A stretch of 64,000 nt of DNA from Undibacterium parvum (GCF_003955735.1 NZ_CP034464.1:3720001-3784000), one strand, 5' to 3'; numbered from the stretch's first letter, positions 1 through 9,696 are shown. A program made the numbers and translations. The notes: generated from the letters alone by a model not told the origin.

Positions 1-131
1 GCGTGATCAAGGCGCACACCCCGGGCATGACGGTGACCCCAATTGCCCTTGCAGCTAAAGATGCAGCCAAAGATGCCGCCAGCCAGGCATCAGCCAAACC
101 AGCCGCCGCTAGCACTCCCGCCGCACACTAA
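1..131 (+). CDS. RND efflux periplasmic adaptor subunit, C-terminal end (partial)
   Basis: The window opens inside this gene; the reading frame starts at base 3 and ends at the TAA at 129-131. The visible 42 residues are an adaptor-like tail (VIKAHTPGMTVTPIAL) followed by an Ala/Lys/Ser/Pro-rich end typical of AcrA/MexA-type membrane fusion proteins. The RND pump gene starts 23 bp downstream on the same strand, followed by an outer-membrane factor, so this is the first gene of a tripartite efflux operon. Family assignment rests on context plus the short tail. The rest of the protein lies outside the window. Confidence 0.75.
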   Translation, partial: VIKAHTPGMTVTPIALAAKDAAKDAASQASAKPAAASTPAAH

Positions 132-154
132 GCTAAGGCCTTAAGGAATCGATT

Positions 155-3100
155 ATGTTTTCAAAATTTTTCATTAACCGGCCTATCTTCGCGACAGTTT
201 TGTCCTTGATTATAGTGCTGGCCGGCTTGGCCGCCTTGCGCGCCTTGCCAATTTCACGTTACCCGGAAATCGCGCCGCCGGTGGTCAACGTCACCGCGAT
301 TTATCCGGGCGCTTCGGCCGAAGTGGTGGAGCGTACCGTTGCCGCGCCTATCGAAGAGCAAATCAATGGCGTCGAACACATGTTGTACATGGATTCGGTC
401 TCCTCAGCGGATGGCCGCGTCTCGATTAATGTCACCTTTGAGGTCGGCACCAATCTCGATATCGCTGCCGTTAACGTGAATAACCGGGTACGTCAGGCCG
501 ATGCCAAGTTGCCGCAAGAAGTAAGGCGTCAGGGCGTAACAGTCTCAAAAAGCTCGTCCAACTTTTTGGTAGTTGCGGCTTTGTACTCGCCTGACAATCG
601 CTACGACGCACTGTTCCTGTCTAATTATGCAACTCAAAATGTGCTCGATGCATTAAAGCGCGTACCGGGCACCACCAACGTGCAGATATTCGGTGCCAAG
701 GATTACGCCATGCGCATCTGGATGCGTCCGGATAGGATGGCGCAACTAGGCGTCACCGTCGCTGACATTTCGAATGCAATTACCGAACAAAATGCTCAAT
801 ATGCGGCCGGTAAGGTCGGCGCTCCACCGAATAATACGGAAGAGCTGACCATGACGGTGACCGCCAAGGGACGTTTGCTGGAACCGGCTGAGTTTGCCAA
901 TATCGTTGTCAGAACCGCTAAGGGCGGCGCGACCATACGAATTAAAGATGTGGCGAGGGTAGAGCTAGGTTCTAAAGACTATAACTTGTACGGTCGCGTC
1001 AATGGCCATCCTTCTGCCAACATCGGTGTGTTCTTGCAAACCGGGGCCAATGCACTCGATACCCGTAAAGCCGTAGAGAAAACATTGCAGACTTTGAAGG
1101 CGAAGTTCCCCGAAGGGATGGAGTATTCGACACCTTACGATACCACCCCGTTTGTCACCGAATCGATAGCCGAAGTACTCAAAACCTTGGGCGAGGCCAT
1201 GGTGCTGGTGTTCATTGTGGTGTACCTGTTTCTGCAGAGCTGGCGCGCTACGATTATTCCTACCCTGGCGGTTCCGGTCTCTCTGATCGGTACCATGGCC
1301 GGTTTGCATTTGCTCGGTTACAGCATTAACACATTAACGCTATTCGGCATGGTGTTGGCTATCGGTATCGTGGTTGATGACGCTATCGTGGTCCTAGAAA
1401 ACGTAGAGCGTTTGATGAACGAAGAAGGCATGACGCCGAAAGACGCGGCAATAGAAGCGATGCATGAAGTGACCGGTCCAGTGATCGCGATTGTGCTGGT
1501 GTTGGTGGCGGCCTTTGGTCCTATCGCCTTCCTAGGTGGTTTAGCGGGAGAGTTGTATCGCCAGTTCGCCGTGACTATTTCGATTGCGGTGGTGTTGTCC
1601 GGTCTTGTTGCCTTGACCCTGACTCCGGCCTTGTGCGCCTTGTTGCTCAAACCCGGTGCGGAAAATCATAATCGTTTTTTCACCTGGTTTAATGGCGCCT
1701 TCCTGCGCCTGACCAAGCACTACACCAATGGCGTTACTTTCTTTTTGAAGCGAGCGGTGCTGGGTATAGTGGTCTTTGCCGGCATGATCGTCGTCACTGG
1801 TCTGCTGTGGAAGAACGTGCCTGGTGGTTTGGTACCGGATGAAGATCAAGGTTATTTTATTGGTGCTGCCATCATGCCTGAAGGCGCTTCGCTAGATCGC
1901 ACCAATAAAATGGTGATGCAAGTCGAAGATGTGATGAAAACCAATAAAAATATCGACACTACGTTTGCTTTGGTCGGGCTCGATTTTCTGGGCGGCGGCG
2001 GTTTGAAATCATCCGCCGCGACCATGTTCTTTCCGCTGAAACCGTGGGAAGAGCGTACTCAATCGGCACAGCAAATGGTGGGTGAAAGTTATATGAAAAC
2101 CGGGCGCATCAAGGAAGGCCTGCCACTGTTTTTTAGCCCACCGGCGATACAAGGTCTGGGTCAGACCGGCGGCTTTGAGTTTTATTTGCAAAACATGGGT
2201 GAGGGGGGCGTCAAACGCCTGGCAGAATTGCTGCCGCAGTTAATCGCAGAAGCAAATAAGCAGCCAGAATTGGCCGGTGTGAAAACACTGTGGCAAGCTA
2301 ACTCGCCACAAATCTATGTCGATGTGGATAATGAAAAAGCCCGTGCCATGGGAGTTGGCTTGTCCGATATTTACAATACGCTGGCGGCCACCATGGGCAG
2401 TTATTACGTCAATGATTTCAACAAGAACGGCCGTATTTACACCGTGCAGTTGCAGGCTGATGGGCAGTATCGCGCCAAGCCGGACGATATTGGCGGTATG
2501 TATGTACGTTCGGCGGCGGGGCAAATGATCTCTATGCGCGCCTTTACCACGGTCAAGTATATTTCCGGCCCGGACTCGGTGCAGCGCTTCAATGCACTGC
2601 CTTCGATCAAGTTGTTGGGAGATGCTAAGCCTGGTTTTAGTTCAGGGCAGGCGATCGCTGCGATGGAGCGTGCTGCGAAAAACGTCTTGCCAGCCGATGT
2701 CGTGTATGACTGGGGCGGCGCATCTTTTCAGGAGAAACGCAGTAGCAATGCCGCGGGCTTGGCTTTGGGCGCTGGTGTACTGATGATTTTCCTGATACTC
2801 GCTGCGCAATATGAAAAATGGTCATTGCCGTTTTCGGTGTTGTTGGCGATGCCTTTCGGTATCTTTGGTGCCTTGGTTGCAGTGTACTTACGGCATTTCA
2901 ATAATGATGTGTATTTCCAGATCGGCTTGGTGACCTTACTTGGATTGTCAGCAAAAAATGCGATTTTGATCGTCGAGTTTGCGGTCATGAAAGTGAACGA
3001 AGGTTACGCTCCGGTGGCGGCCGTGTTGGAGGCGGCACGTCTGCGCTTCCGGCCAATTTTGATGACTTCGCTGGCCTTCATCCTGGGTGTAGTGCCACTG

Positions 3101-3310
3101 GCCTTCTCACACGGTGCTGGCGCTGCGGCGCGGCAGTCACTCGGTACGGGTGTACTGGGTGGCATGTTGGCGGCTACTTTCCTGGCGATTTTCTTTGTGC
3201 CCTTGTTCTTTAAATTAATTAACGACAAGCGTTTTAAAACTACCGCGCAGGATTTCGACCATCCCGTACATATTTTGCACAACGCCCCTGTTGTCGCTGC
3301 AAAGGAATAA
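155..3310 (+). CDS. RND multidrug efflux permease, HAE1 family (AcrB/MexB-like)
   Basis: This is the inner-membrane, proton-driven pump of a tripartite efflux system, moving hydrophobic or amphiphilic compounds from periplasm or membrane to the outside. At 1051 residues it matches the HAE1 family length. The N-terminus MFSKFFINRPIFATVLS is classic. The proton-relay acidic pair is present in TM4 (VVDDAIVVLENVERL, about residues 408-409), as is the TM10 lysine (LSAKNAILIVEFA, about residue 934). An AAGGAA ribosome binding site precedes the ATG. It follows the adaptor gene by 23 bp and the outer-membrane factor gene by 2 bp, so the three are one operon. The substrate cannot be told from sequence. 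No local repressor gene is visible in the window. Confidence 0.96.
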   Translation: MFSKFFINRPIFATVLSLIIVLAGLAALRALPISRYPEIAPPVVNVTAIYPGASAEVVERTVAAPIEEQINGVEHMLYMDSVSSADGRVSINVTFEVGTNLDIAAVNVNNRVRQADAKLPQEVRRQGVTVSKSSSNFLVVAALYSPDNRYDALFLSNYATQNVLDALKRVPGTTNVQIFGAKDYAMRIWMRPDRMAQLGVTVADISNAITEQNAQYAAGKVGAPPNNTEELTMTVTAKGRLLEPAEFANIVVRTAKGGATIRIKDVARVELGSKDYNLYGRVNGHPSANIGVFLQTGANALDTRKAVEKTLQTLKAKFPEGMEYSTPYDTTPFVTESIAEVLKTLGEAMVLVFIVVYLFLQSWRATIIPTLAVPVSLIGTMAGLHLLGYSINTLTLFGMVLAIGIVVDDAIVVLENVERLMNEEGMTPKDAAIEAMHEVTGPVIAIVLVLVAAFGPIAFLGGLAGELYRQFAVTISIAVVLSGLVALTLTPALCALLLKPGAENHNRFFTWFNGAFLRLTKHYTNGVTFFLKRAVLGIVVFAGMIVVTGLLWKNVPGGLVPDEDQGYFIGAAIMPEGASLDRTNKMVMQVEDVMKTNKNIDTTFALVGLDFLGGGGLKSSAATMFFPLKPWEERTQSAQQMVGESYMKTGRIKEGLPLFFSPPAIQGLGQTGGFEFYLQNMGEGGVKRLAELLPQLIAEANKQPELAGVKTLWQANSPQIYVDVDNEKARAMGVGLSDIYNTLAATMGSYYVNDFNKNGRIYTVQLQADGQYRAKPDDIGGMYVRSAAGQMISMRAFTTVKYISGPDSVQRFNALPSIKLLGDAKPGFSSGQAIAAMERAAKNVLPADVVYDWGGASFQEKRSSNAAGLALGAGVLMIFLILAAQYEKWSLPFSVLLAMPFGIFGALVAVYLRHFNNDVYFQIGLVTLLGLSAKNAILIVEFAVMKVNEGYAPVAAVLEAARLRFRPILMTSLAFILGVVPLAFSHGAGAAARQSLGTGVLGGMLAATFLAIFFVPLFFKLINDKRFKTTAQDFDHPVHILHNAPVVAAKE

Positions 3311-3312
3311 AC

Positions 3313-4761
3313 ATGCTCAGATCAACATTCACAATGAGTATTCTGGCCGCCAGCCTGGCGCTGGCGGGCTGCAGCTCTGTTGGCCCAGATTATCAACGAC
3401 CGAACTTGGAAACTCCCGGCAGCTTTAACGCAGCGCCCTTAGCTAGTCAGGGTAATGCGGCCAGCGCGGTAGATTTGCTGGCATGGTGGAGAAGTTTCCA
3501 AGATCCGGTATTGAATAGCTTGCTCGATGAAGCTAATGCAAATAATCAGGATCTTGCCTTGGCAGCGGCGCGCATACAAGAGGCCCGCGCTACCGCTACC
3601 GGAACTAATTCAAATCGCTACCCGGTGCTCGATGCTACGCTCAGTGGCACCAAAAACCGTACCAGTGAAAATGCCGGTAAGTTGGGCTTGGGGGCTAATC
3701 CTGTTGCTAAAGATTTTCAACTTGGTTTGAATGCCTCGTATGAAGTCGATTTCTGGGGCAAGCTGTCGCGCGCCGATGAGGCGGCCAAAGCGCGCTTGCT
3801 AGCGCAGCAAGCCAACCGTGGTTTGGTGCAAAGCACTTTATACGCGAGTCTTACGCAGAGTTATTTTGCCTTGAGGGCTTACGATGCTCAGCTGGAACTG
3901 GCTCAATCTAGTCTGGGAACCAGGCAGGAAAACCTGCGTTTGCAGCAGAAACGCTACGCCGCCGGATCGGTTGGTGAACTCGATTTACATGTGGCAGAGT
4001 CCGAAACGGCGGCTGCCGAAATCACGGTGGCGCAGGCAAGGCAGGCGCTTGCCAATGCCGAGTCGGCCTTGACTGTGTTGCTGGGGCGCTCGCCTACTGC
4101 GATAGCCAATCCGGACTTGCTTCGTGGCAGCAGTATCGGCGCCTTGTATCAGCAATTGAATTTGCCTACGGATTTGTCCTCTGACTTACTGAATCGTCGG
4201 CCTGATATTATCGCCGCCGAGCAAGCACTGGTCGCTGCGAATGCCGACGTAGGTCAGGCTAAGGCGCTGTATTTTCCTAGCGTTAAGTTGACCACTGGTA
4301 TCGGATATGAGTCGCGCGTCTTCCGTGATTTGCTTGATCCTGCGTCTTTGTTGTGGAATGTCGGTGCGAATCTGGTGCAGCCCATCTTCAGAGCCGGTGC
4401 GATCGGTGCGCTAGTCTCGGGTGCCGAGGCGCGTAAGGATCAGGCGATGGCGCAATACCTGCAAGCGGTGCAGGGCGCTTTTCGTGACGTGCATGATGCG
4501 CTCAATAATGTCTCTGCCAACCAGCAGGTTTACTTGGCCGGGAATCGTCGAGTGACCGCCTTGAAAGACTCTTTACGACTGGCAGAATTGCGCTACAAAA
4601 ATGGCTACAGCAGTTATCTGGAAGTGCTCAATGCCCAGCGTGATTTGCAGCAAACCGAGGCTGCACTGGTCGAGACTCAGCGCGCTCATTTGTCGGCATT
4701 GGTCAGTTTGTATAAGGCGGTCGGGGGTGGTTGGGATAAATCTAGTCTTGCAAGCAAATAA
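3313..4761 (+). CDS. Efflux outer-membrane lipoprotein, NodT/OprM family
   Basis: This is the outer-membrane channel (TolC-like trimeric tunnel) of the RND efflux system encoded just upstream. The 482-residue protein begins with a lipoprotein signal whose lipobox LALAGC puts the acylated cysteine at residue 20. It contains the two repeated OEP domains of the NodT family, with typical pieces such as LLAWWRSFQDPVLNSLLDEA near the N-terminus, YEVDFWGKL in the first half and LNRRPDIIAAEQALVAANADVG in the second. The start lies 2 bp after the pump stop codon, indicating translational coupling. A strong intrinsic terminator follows 33 bp after the stop, closing the operon. Confidence 0.95.
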   Translation: MLRSTFTMSILAASLALAGCSSVGPDYQRPNLETPGSFNAAPLASQGNAASAVDLLAWWRSFQDPVLNSLLDEANANNQDLALAAARIQEARATATGTNSNRYPVLDATLSGTKNRTSENAGKLGLGANPVAKDFQLGLNASYEVDFWGKLSRADEAAKARLLAQQANRGLVQSTLYASLTQSYFALRAYDAQLELAQSSLGTRQENLRLQQKRYAAGSVGELDLHVAESETAAAEITVAQARQALANAESALTVLLGRSPTAIANPDLLRGSSIGALYQQLNLPTDLSSDLLNRRPDIIAAEQALVAANADVGQAKALYFPSVKLTTGIGYESRVFRDLLDPASLLWNVGANLVQPIFRAGAIGALVSGAEARKDQAMAQYLQAVQGAFRDVHDALNNVSANQQVYLAGNRRVTALKDSLRLAELRYKNGYSSYLEVLNAQRDLQQTEAALVETQRAHLSALVSLYKAVGGGWDKSSLASK

Positions 4762-4793
4762 GCAGATGCGGTTTTTCGCAAAAATGGATGTAT

Positions 4794-4832
4794 AAAAAAA
4801 CCCGCTAGATAGCAAAATCTAGCGGGTTTTTT
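4794..4832. terminator. Bidirectional intrinsic terminator between efflux operon and rho
   Basis: A 10-bp perfect stem (CCCGCTAGAT / ATCTAGCGGG) with a 6-nt loop is flanked by an A-run on the left and a T-run on the right. It can therefore terminate the efflux operon on the plus strand and rho on the minus strand. Confidence 0.85.
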
Positions 4833-4878
4833 AATACCGACCGCAAAGTATCGCGATCGGCATAAACTTTGAAGGTGT

Positions 4879-6141
4879 TTAGCCTCCGCGACGCATCATT
4901 TCAAAAAATTCTGCATTGTTTTTAGTCGCTTTCATCTTGTCGAGGATGAACTCCATCGCTTCTATCTCATCCATGCTATACAGCAGCTTGCGCAAGATCC
5001 AGATTTTTTGCAATTGATCAGGCTTGATCAGTAATTCTTCGCGACGAGTGCCCGACTTGTTTAAGTTGATCGCTGGGTAAACACGCTTCTCTGCAAGGCG
5101 ACGCTCAAGGTGTACTTCCATGTTGCCGGTACCCTTGAATTCTTCAAAAATAACGTCATCCATGCGGCTACCGGTTTCGATCAGGGCAGTCGCGATAATC
5201 GTCAGTGAACCACCTTCTTCGATGTTACGGGCAGCGCCGAAGAAGCGCTTCGGACGTTGCAGCGCATTGGCGTCAACACCACCGGTTAATACCTTGCCGG
5301 AAGCAGGAATGACGGTATTGTAAGCGCGTGCCAGACGTGTGATCGAGTCCAGCAAAATCACCACGTCTTTCTTCATTTCGACCAGGCGTTTGGCTTTTTC
5401 CAATACCATCTCAGCCACTTGCACGTGTCGAGTTGCTGGTTCATCGAAGGTCGATGCAACCACTTCGCCGCGCACAGAGCGCTGCATTTCGGTTACTTCT
5501 TCTGGACGTTCGTCGATCAGTAAAACGATCAGTGTAATGTCAGGATGGTTTGCTGTGATCGCGTGAGCGATATGTTGCAAAATAACTGATTTACCAGATT
5601 TTGGTGACGCCACCAACAAGCCGCGCTGACCTTTACCTATTGGCGCGATCAAATCGATAATACGACCGGTAATGTTCTCTTGCCCGTTCATTTCACGTTC
5701 TAAGCGCAATGGTACGCTAGGATGCAGAGGCGTCAGATTCTCAAACAGTATTCTGTGTTTCGATGCTTCCGGTGATTCACCGTTGACCTTGTCTACCTTT
5801 ACCAGAGCAAAATAACGCTCACCATCTTTAGGTGTGCGTACTTCGCCCTCGATAGAGTCACCAGTATGCAGATTGAAACGACGAATTTGCGAAGGCGAAA
5901 TATAGATGTCGTCGGTTGACGCCATATAGCTCGCATCTGGCGAGCGCAGAAAGCCAAAGCCATCCGGTAAAACTTCGAGTGCGCCATCGCCGAAAATTTG
6001 CTCGCCTGATTTGGCGCGCTTCTTAAGGATTGCGAACATCAGTTCTTGTTTGCGCATCCGTGCGGCATTGTCGATGTCTAAGCCTACGGCCATTTCTAGC
6101 AAGGCTGAGACGTGTAACGCCTTTAATTCTGATAAGTGCAT
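4879..6141 (-). CDS. rho: Transcription termination factor Rho
   Basis: Rho is the hexameric RNA-dependent ATPase/helicase that ends transcription at Rho-dependent sites and enforces polarity. The 420-residue protein has the family's usual length and order: an N-terminal Rho_N helix bundle ([20 protein letters not shown]), a cold-shock-like RNA-binding domain ([20 protein letters not shown]), and an ATPase core with Walker A (VASPKSGKS) and the ERPEEV motif. The gene is monocistronic here. It lies downstream of trxA on the same strand with a 187-bp gap, an order often seen in proteobacteria. It ends against the convergent efflux operon, with a shared terminator between them. Confidence 0.98.
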   Translation of the reverse strand: MHLSELKALHVSALLEMAVGLDIDNAARMRKQELMFAILKKRAKSGEQIFGDGALEVLPDGFGFLRSPDASYMASTDDIYISPSQIRRFNLHTGDSIEGEVRTPKDGERYFALVKVDKVNGESPEASKHRILFENLTPLHPSVPLRLEREMNGQENITGRIIDLIAPIGKGQRGLLVASPKSGKSVILQHIAHAITANHPDITLIVLLIDERPEEVTEMQRSVRGEVVASTFDEPATRHVQVAEMVLEKAKRLVEMKKDVVILLDSITRLARAYNTVIPASGKVLTGGVDANALQRPKRFFGAARNIEEGGSLTIIATALIETGSRMDDVIFEEFKGTGNMEVHLERRLAEKRVYPAINLNKSGTRREELLIKPDQLQKIWILRKLLYSMDEIEAMEFILDKMKATKNNAEFFEMMRRGG

Positions 6142-6276
6142 GGTGAGTGTCCCGAGATGGGATATGTAGGTGGGGGAGTGAGAAGAAGTGAACTACAGTG
6201 TGATATTTTTAACTGCGCCAACCGTGTAGTCAGGGCAGTTGTCTAAAAAATAGAGTGTTTTTTTATATTGTTACCG

Positions 6277-6310
6277 ATTTTCAAGCGAGGCATACGCATC
6301 GCTTGAAAAT
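6277..6310 (-). terminator. Hairpin downstream of trxA
   Basis: A perfect 12-bp inverted repeat (ATTTTCAAGCGA / TCGCTTGAAAAT) with a 10-nt loop lies 19 bp after the trxA stop on the minus strand. It lacks an immediate U-tract; an A/T-rich stretch follows some bases later. It probably acts as a terminator or 3'-end-stabilising hairpin, and could also modulate read-through into rho. Confidence 0.55.
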
Positions 6311-6328
6311 TTATTTCAGCATATTACC

Positions 6329-6655
6329 TTAAATATTACTATCGATAAAGGATGTTAATTGTCCTTTTGAAAGCGCGCCTACTTTTTGTGCTGCTACCAC
6401 ACCGTTTTTAAACAAAATCAGAGTGGGGATGCCGCGAATGCCAAATTGAGCAGGGATCGCTTGATTAGCGTCTACATCCATTTTGGCAATAATAAATTTC
6501 CCGCCAGCATCCTTGGCAACTTCTTCAAGAATAGGGGCAATCATTTTACATGGACCGCACCACTCAGCCCAGAAATCTACCAGGACAGGTTTGTCGGATT
6601 TTAAAACGTCGGCTTCAAAAGAAGCATCGCTTACATAGATGATGTTTTCGCTCAT
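6329..6655 (-). CDS. trxA: Thioredoxin 1
   Basis: This cytoplasmic dithiol-disulfide oxidoreductase reduces ribonucleotide reductase, PAPS reductase and protein disulfides. It has 108 residues, the standard bacterial length. The redox site WCGPC lies at residues 32-36, inside the typical context [18 protein letters not shown]. The conserved cis-proline segment [11 protein letters not shown] is present near residue 75. The ATG at 6655 gives the expected N-terminus [10 protein letters not shown]. It is upstream of rho on the same strand. Confidence 0.97.
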   Translation of the reverse strand: MSENIIYVSDASFEADVLKSDKPVLVDFWAEWCGPCKMIAPILEEVAKDAGGKFIIAKMDVDANQAIPAQFGIRGIPTLILFKNGVVAAQKVGALSKGQLTSFIDSNI

Positions 6656-7193
6656 GGATTACTCGTTGAGTTGGCAAATTAAAAGTTGGTAGCGCCACAA
6701 GAATGTTAAGCTGAATTGTTGATGTCAGGCTGCATTCAACGCTTCCAATTACCTAGCTCCTTGATGGTAGCAAGCAATAAACTTAAGTTGGAGACGTTTT
6801 ATCCCAATTCAATGGTATTGACTGGAACAAATGAGCAGGAATCTGTGTCAAGTGGCAAACTATACTCAAATAGTAACCTATTTTTCCTAAAGTTTGGAAA
6901 ACGCCACACTTTATCAAGCTACGACTGGATATGTTGGCTTACTGAGTAAGCTCGCTAGCCATAATGAAGAGAGCAGATTCACGTCTAAATGTTGGCCGTG
7001 TCTACGTATTGATGCTTTATGGATGGGCCTCAATCACGCTCTTAATCATAGTAGTGTAGTAATTAATTTTTACACTTATAATGTAGAGTAGCTTGTCGAT
7101 AAGCGCGTGGACTGCTGGTCATAACGTGCCGCTCGAAAGAGATAAAATCTGAAGGTTGACGGGTCCGACAGGACGCTAGAATAAGCGATAAAA
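6656..7193. other. Intergenic region without a recognisable gene
   Basis: This 538-bp gap separates divergent trxA (minus) and the zapB-like gene (plus). Short open frames inside it have no ribosome binding site, no family resemblance and overlap each other. It presumably holds the two divergent promoters; I cannot place them confidently. Confidence 0.5.
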
Positions 7194-7412
7194 ATGATTT
7201 CTGAATTTGAATTACTTGCAAATAAAGTTGAGAGTCTGGCCGAGTTGGTGCACGCCTTACGACTTGAGAATGTTGAGCTACGCCGCGCAGCGGCCATGCT
7301 GACTGCCGAAAATAAGGATCTGCAGCTGCGCATGGCGCAGGCGCATGAGCGCGTCGCTGCATTGTTGGCGCAATTACCTAGTGATGAAGATGCAGAAGAG
7401 GATCTCGCATGA
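7194..7412 (+). CDS. Small coiled-coil protein, TIGR02449/ZapB-like
   Basis: This 72-residue protein is almost entirely a heptad-patterned coiled coil (FELLANKVESLAELVHALRL followed by Glu/Arg/Ala-rich repeats). That is typical of the TIGR02449 family of small cell-division-associated proteins that sit next to zapA in beta- and gamma-proteobacteria. Its stop overlaps the zapA start by 4 bp (ATGA), so the two are translationally coupled. The ribosome binding site is weak. By family and context it probably helps organise the Z-ring; ZapB itself is a similar short coiled coil, but orthology to E. coli ZapB is not certain. Confidence 0.8.
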   Translation: MISEFELLANKVESLAELVHALRLENVELRRAAAMLTAENKDLQLRMAQAHERVAALLAQLPSDEDAEEDLA

Positions 7413-7735
7413 AAGAGAGTAATTTGATACAGTTGGACGTCCACATTATGGGACAGTCGTATACCCTCGCTTGTAGAGAAGGCGAAGATAAGGCCTTACT
7501 CAATGCCGTTGCATATTTGAATGAAAAAATGTGTGTGATACGCGATAGCGCGAAAATCAAAGGCACCGATAGAATTGCTGTCATGGCTGCGCTTAGTTTA
7601 GCGACCGAGTTGTTGGCGACCAAGTCTCCCGAGGGACCATTGTCGGGTTTGAGTATGGCGGAAGTGAAACAAAAAATTCTCAGCATGCACGATACTTTGG
7701 ATCTGGCATTGACTCCGCAAGAAAATCTATTTTAA
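7409..7735 (+). CDS. zapA: Cell division protein ZapA
   Basis: ZapA is a cytoplasmic Z-ring-associated protein that bundles FtsZ protofilaments at mid-cell. The 108-residue length and the pattern QLDVHIMGQSYTLACREGED, then LLNAVAYLNEKM and the DRIAVMAALSLATELL helix, match the family: an N-terminal dimerisation domain followed by a C-terminal helix. It overlaps the upstream coiled-coil gene by 4 bp. 6S RNA follows about 70 bp downstream, the classic zapA-ssrS arrangement of proteobacteria. Confidence 0.95.
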   Translation: MKESNLIQLDVHIMGQSYTLACREGEDKALLNAVAYLNEKMCVIRDSAKIKGTDRIAVMAALSLATELLATKSPEGPLSGLSMAEVKQKILSMHDTLDLALTPQENLF

Positions 7736-7803
7736 ATTAACTCTTTATTGCTTAATTTAATTGAAAAAAATGTAGAGGGAATTCGCAGTTGAGAGTAAAC
7801 TTA

Positions 7804-7985
7804 AATTCCCTACCGTGTTCGCCAGTGCCATATATTCCTTGAACCATTTATGTGCACAGGCTGCGGGAATTGTTCGACAGGTGTGAGCGTCGCTAGTTCG
7901 ATGAACCCGAAGTTGAAACGACTGCGGCCAACTTGAACCGTCTGGTTCAGGATGCCGGCATAGCGGCATTGGTGGGGACTTATTC
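7804..7985 (+). ncRNA. ssrS: 6S RNA
   Basis: 6S RNA binds the sigma-70 RNA polymerase holoenzyme in stationary phase by mimicking an open promoter. The segment directly follows zapA, its usual place. The ends pair in a closing stem (AATTCCCTACC near 7804 with GGTGGGGACTT near 7971-7981). The interior has the expected long rod layout with the conserved CTTGAACC-type element in the 3' half (ACTTGAACCGTCTGG). No open reading frame covers it, and a strong terminator follows immediately. End positions are estimates from pairing, good to a few bases. Confidence 0.85.
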
Positions 7986-7987
7986 TT

Positions 7988-8022
7988 AAGCACTTGCGAT
8001 TTTTTTCGTAAGTGCTTTTTTT
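7988..8022 (+). terminator. Intrinsic terminator after 6S RNA
   Basis: A 12-bp stem (AAGCACTTGCGA / TCGTAAGTGCTT, one G-T wobble) with a short T-rich loop is followed by a run of seven T. It lies directly after the 6S RNA 3' end. Confidence 0.85.
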
Positions 8023-8145
8023 ATTGCAAGTGTATTTTTTCGCGCTAAATTGAGTTTAGATTTAGTATCGAAAATGTGGCTCGCATGTTGCTGTCAAACT
8101 GGCCTATCTGTGCTATTGATTGTAAGTTTTTCGAAAAAAAACAGT

Positions 8146-8226
8146 ATGCCCTCAAGGCCCAATATCCATGCGCCTCTTGGGCCATGCTGGCCGGAAAGGC
8201 GCATGGATATTGCGCGTTCGGGCATG
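8146..8226. repeat. Dispersed palindromic repeat, copy 1
   Basis: A perfect 16-bp inverted repeat (CAATATCCATGCGCCT at 8160-8175, its complement at 8197-8212) surrounds a 21-nt centre containing a smaller inverted GGCCA/TGGCC pair. The outer flanks also pair imperfectly (ATGCCC / GGGCAT). Related elements lie at 17497-17581 and 30209-30283, each built around TATCCATGCG. It sits upstream of the EVE-domain gene, in intergenic DNA like the others. Confidence 0.8.
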
Positions 8227-8295
8227 TCTTCGTTGAGTTTTTCGTCACGGCTTTACATTTAGCCGCTGCTCCACTTTATTTATATCTCTTTACAT

Positions 8296-8754
8296 ATGTC
8301 CTATTGGTTAATGAAATCGGAGCCGGAAGAGGTCAGTATCGACGATGCTTTGGCCTTGCCCTCCGTCGCCTGGTTTGGCGTGCGCAATTATCAAGCGAGA
8401 AATTTCATGCGTGATGTCATGCGCGTCGGAGATGGGGTCTTGTTTTATCACTCAAGTTGCGCGGAACCCGGCATTGCGGGCATCGCGGAAGTCGCCAGTA
8501 CGGCTTATCCAGATGAGACGCAGTTTGATGCCTCAAGTAAGTATTTCGACCCTAAGGCCAGCCGGGAAAATCCGCGTTGGATGCTGCTTGATGTCAAAGC
8601 CTTGCGCAAGACCCGACTGCTGGCTTTGTCAGAGTTGCGCAACTGCGCCGAATTGGAGCAGATGCAGGTTCTAAAAAAAGGCAGTCGTCTTTCGATTACA
8701 CCAGTGACTGCCGATGAATGGGCAGTCGTGATGAGCCTGCTGCAGGCTTATTAA
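8296..8754 (+). CDS. EVE domain-containing protein
   Basis: The 152-residue protein is a single EVE domain (PUA-like fold), recognised from the N-terminal signature SYWLMKSEPEEVSIDDAL, then WFGVRNYQARNFMRD and VGDGVLFYHSSC. EVE domains are thought to bind modified DNA or RNA bases; in bacteria they are linked to RNA modification or defence, but this stand-alone form has no settled role. It comes after the 6S RNA and a palindromic repeat, and faces lgt on the opposite strand. The ATG at 8296 gives the canonical N-terminus. No ribosome binding site of note is visible. Confidence 0.9.
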   Translation: MSYWLMKSEPEEVSIDDALALPSVAWFGVRNYQARNFMRDVMRVGDGVLFYHSSCAEPGIAGIAEVASTAYPDETQFDASSKYFDPKASRENPRWMLLDVKALRKTRLLALSELRNCAELEQMQVLKKGSRLSITPVTADEWAVVMSLLQAY

Positions 8755-8813
8755 TGACTTGTAGTTGCGGATGCCGTAGATAATATTTTGCACACTATCG
8801 CTGACATCAGTAT

Positions 8814-9683
8814 TTACTTTCTAGCTTTTTGTTTCTTTGATTTTTGTTTGGCAGTAGCTGTATTTTTAAATGCGATTTCCACCGCTTTGTTTTCAGGTGT
8901 TTTACTGTATGCCCAAACAAGTAGCGCAGCACCGACTGCGATCATAGGTAGAGAAAGCATTTGGCCGGCCGAAATAGTTAAACCGAAGAAGCTGACTTCA
9001 TAATCAGGCGTGCGAAAGTATTCGGTGAAAAACCTCGCGCAGCCATACAGGGTAACGAACATTGCGCCAACGGCAAGGCGCGGGCGCTGTTTTCTGGAAA
9101 ATAGCCAGAGTATGATGAAGAGTAAAACACCATCGACCAGTGCTTGATAAATTGGCGAAGGATGTACCGGGTGATCTAGCCCCGGCCAGATCATGGCCCA
9201 TGGCAAATCTGCCGATGCGACTCGACCAGGTAATTCGTGATTGATGAAATTACCTATGCGCCCCGCAGCGTAGCCGAGTGGGACTAAGGGAGCGATAAAG
9301 TCATAGACATCGGCTAAATTGCGTTTGGCTTTGCGCGCCCATAAATACATGGCGATCATGACGCCTATCAAGCCTCCATGGAAAGACATGCCACCTTTCC
9401 ATACCGCAAAAATTTCAAGAGGATTGGCCATAAAGTGTGGCAGTTGATAAAACACGACTTCGCCCAATCTGCCACCTAAGATAACGCCAAGCACACCGTA
9501 AAAAAGCATGTCGTCGATGTCTTCCTTAGTCCATCCCAGTGCCGCAATATGCGCCTGACGGATTCTAATTCGACCAAGAGCTACAAACTGTGCGAAGGCG
9601 AGTAGATACATCAAGCCATACCAATGTATCGATAAAAAGCCGATTTTGATGGCGACTGGATCGGGGTTGGGGTGTATCAACAT
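8814..9683 (-). CDS. lgt: Prolipoprotein diacylglyceryl transferase
   Basis: Lgt is the inner-membrane enzyme that transfers diacylglycerol from phosphatidylglycerol to the lipobox cysteine of prolipoproteins, the first step of lipoprotein maturation. It has 289 residues and about seven membrane segments. The Lgt signature (GRIGNFINHELPGR, around residue 140) is present, as are conserved pieces such as SIHWYGLMYLLAF and the conserved His in MSFHGGLIG. The C-terminus is a Lys-rich cytoplasmic tail. The gene starts 13 bp after the LysR gene on the same strand, so they may be co-transcribed. Confidence 0.97.
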   Translation of the reverse strand: MLIHPNPDPVAIKIGFLSIHWYGLMYLLAFAQFVALGRIRIRQAHIAALGWTKEDIDDMLFYGVLGVILGGRLGEVVFYQLPHFMANPLEIFAVWKGGMSFHGGLIGVMIAMYLWARKAKRNLADVYDFIAPLVPLGYAAGRIGNFINHELPGRVASADLPWAMIWPGLDHPVHPSPIYQALVDGVLLFIILWLFSRKQRPRLAVGAMFVTLYGCARFFTEYFRTPDYEVSFFGLTISAGQMLSLPMIAVGAALLVWAYSKTPENKAVEIAFKNTATAKQKSKKQKARK

Positions 9684-9696
9684 CAGTAGGTCTTTC

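Noticed and set aside
6716..7091. Two short plus-strand open frames between trxA and the zapB-like gene
   Set aside because: They overlap each other in different frames, lack ribosome binding sites and show no recognisable protein pattern.
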